A stretch of 62,184 nucleotides of DNA from Planctomycetota bacterium (lineage in GTDB: Bacteria > Planctomycetota > UBA11346). A model generated the notes under the pieces. That model did not search any database. It worked only from the letters and a program-made list of their open reading frames with translations, and had not been told where the DNA came from. Position numbers and translations under genes: made by a program. Location: contig JANQLF010000191.1 of the NCBI GenBank assembly GCA_028280785.1, positions 1 through 62,184 of the forward strand, given 5' to 3'. Within the stretch, counting starts at the first letter, position 1; each line of letters begins with the position of its first letter. Positions 61,040 through 62,184 of this stretch are shown one piece after another.

Positions 61040-62184
61040 CTATAATTCAGCATCTTTGTTATAGACCTTCATTACATACAATAATTGTGAATACATTTGA
61101 TTGCGTGCGGTGTTGTTGCCCATGGAGAACGGTGCGTCGAAAACAAGTTTCTCAAGCGTTCGAAAGGGGAGCTGCCAAACACCATGGGTCATGATATCAG
61201 CACTGAATGCATCTCTGAAATTTTGCGGTTTACGTTTAGCCCAGGAAAAATATTGGGATCGAACTTTTTTCTTAGGAAATAGTTTTTCAAAGTCATTGAG
61301 GATATGCTGTTTGTAAGATGTTTCTCCCTGATCGTAAAGATAACAGCGTAAAAAAGCTGCAGCAGGGTCATTAAGAGCAGCCCATTTTCTAACTTTATCA
61401 CGAACCTTTCCGTTAGTTTGAATATCGTGAAGCATCAGAGCCATACCGCTGTGGAATATTAAACGACCGAATGCAATGCCTGGTTCGATTTTTCGTGATA
61501 AGGCTTCTTTTATGAATGCATCGTTGCTTAGCGCTTCAGCCATATAAAGGACGGCATACAATCCCTGGTTTTCGTAGCGATTATGATGTAATATCCAATC
61601 ACAATAGGCTTCCATGGCATCGAGATCACGGCCATCACCAGTTAAATAATAATGATGAACGATGGATATTGCAGGGATGCCATAAGTAGTCATATACGTG
61701 CCCCAGTGTTGTTGGTCATGCCGATGACCACCGCCAGTGCGTTTACCGCCTTTGTTATCGTTTGGGCGTGCACCATCATCGGGTTTATCCCAAAAGACGC
61801 AGTCAACATCGCGATGGTGGCGTAACCAATTATCGGCTTCATGGAAATACAGGTGACGGCCACTGCGAACATATTGTAAAAACATCCATTGACCTGTTCG
61901 ATAAGATTCTTGCATCCAACCGCTGTAGCCCCAGTTTTGAAATAAACCAGGATTACCTGGAACACTTAATTCCCAATTAATTGATTCGTATTCAAGTAAA
62001 TGATCACCATAGTCATACATGCCATACCAATTAAATTCGCGAGCTGATGCAATTGGCCAATTAAATGAGAGATCGACTACATTTTCAATACGAGCTTGTT
62101 TCTTTATATTATAAGCTTGGAGTGGTCCAAAAACACCGGAATTGCAATTCCATTCTCCGCTCACAAATGGCCGTAACGGATCCT
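61040..62184 (-). CDS. PcRGLX/YetA-like exo-rhamnogalacturonan-lyase-family protein (5' end cut by window)
   Basis: The frame is open to the right edge; a GTG at 62164 lies within an open reading frame and is not the real start. The visible C-terminal part has features I recall of the PL26/PcRGLX and YetA group: SAREFNWYGMYDYGDHL, then GWMQESYRTGQWMFLQYV, GGGHRHDQQHWGTYMTTYG (His-rich catalytic-type block), and a helical toroid after that. The family cleaves rhamnogalacturonan in characterised members. It could be involved in pectin or sulfated polysaccharide breakdown. Confidence 0.68.
   Translation of the reverse strand, partial: DPLRPFVSGEWNCNSGVFGPLQAYNIKKQARIENVVDLSFNWPIASAREFNWYGMYDYGDHLLEYESINWELSVPGNPGLFQNWGYSGWMQESYRTGQWMFLQYVRSGRHLYFHEADNWLRHHRDVDCVFWDKPDDGARPNDNKGGKRTGGGHRHDQQHWGTYMTTYGIPAISIVHHYYLTGDGRDLDAMEAYCDWILHHNRYENQGLYAVLYMAEALSNDAFIKEALSRKIEPGIAFGRLIFHSGMALMLHDIQTNGKVRDKVRKWAALNDPAAAFLRCYLYDQGETSYKQHILNDFEKLFPKKKVRSQYFSWAKRKPQNFRDAFSADIMTHGVWQLPFRTLEKLVFDAPFSMGNNTARNQMYSQLLYVMKVYNKDAEL

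Noticed and set aside
1-62184. CRISPR arrays, tRNA/rRNA genes, transposases or integrases
   Set aside because: I looked for regular repeats, tRNA T-loop motifs (GGTTCGAATCC type) outside coding regions and transposase motifs and saw none.

Overview
The window looks like a chromosomal segment of a free-living, polysaccharide-degrading bacterium of the PVC superphylum (Lentisphaerota, Verrucomicrobiota or Planctomycetota). This is inferred from content only: three sulfatases, GH20 and GH30 glycosidases, secreted right-handed beta-helix proteins, PIG-L and ThuA proteins, a Gfo/Idh/MocA oxidoreductase, a PQQ-propeller/malectin giant and five AraC regulators, in moderately AT-rich DNA. I cannot fix the genus. 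Both edge genes are cut by the window. I saw no rRNA, tRNA, CRISPR array, transposase or integrase. No gap between genes exceeds about 300 bases.

Layout. 1-5.4 kb: end of a toroid/beta-sandwich enzyme, a GH20 hexosaminidase and a secreted beta-helix protein. 5.5-12.9 kb: membrane proteins, RsgA GTPase, EEP-family hydrolase, VOC protein, and a left-handed-helix/Sel1 fusion. 13.1-20.9 kb: Tat-type sulfatase, small membrane proteins, an inactive-looking rhodanese, and an HscC-type Hsp70 coupled to a J-like membrane protein. 20.9-23.9 kb: AraC/sulfatase/SGNH module. 23.9-28.7 kb: small-protein operons ending in a coupled RNA-metabolism cassette: P-loop kinase, Thg1-like 3'-5' polymerase and DEDDh exonuclease. 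28.8-45.3 kb: oxidoreductase, secreted proteins, AraC/GH30 module, beta-helix protein, PIG-L, ThuA, a membrane protein/winged-helix pair, peptidase and another AraC regulator. 45.4-56.1 kb: 1417-residue multidomain protein, PhyH/AraC, SGNH lipoprotein and sulfatase/AraC. 56.1-61.0 kb: a complete zinc-uptake regulon (Zur, ZnuB, ZnuC, ZnuA, His-rich outer-membrane protein, divergent MerC-like protein) with two Zur-type operators. 61.0-62.2 kb: end of a PcRGLX/YetA-like protein.

How the genes work together. The dominant theme is local regulation of glycan catabolism: each AraC regulator lies head-to-head with one effector gene, and several of the shared promoter gaps contain repeat-type candidate operators. 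The zinc regulon is self-contained and autoregulated by its last gene. The most unusual element is the kinase/Thg1/exonuclease cassette at 26.5-28.7 kb, which looks like an RNA (probably tRNA-end) repair or editing unit. Its first and last genes are each split between two reading frames. The kinase split sits on a canonical G-GGA-AAC slippery heptamer with a Shine-Dalgarno-like GGAGG 10 nt upstream, so programmed frameshifting, gene decay and sequence error are all live explanations.
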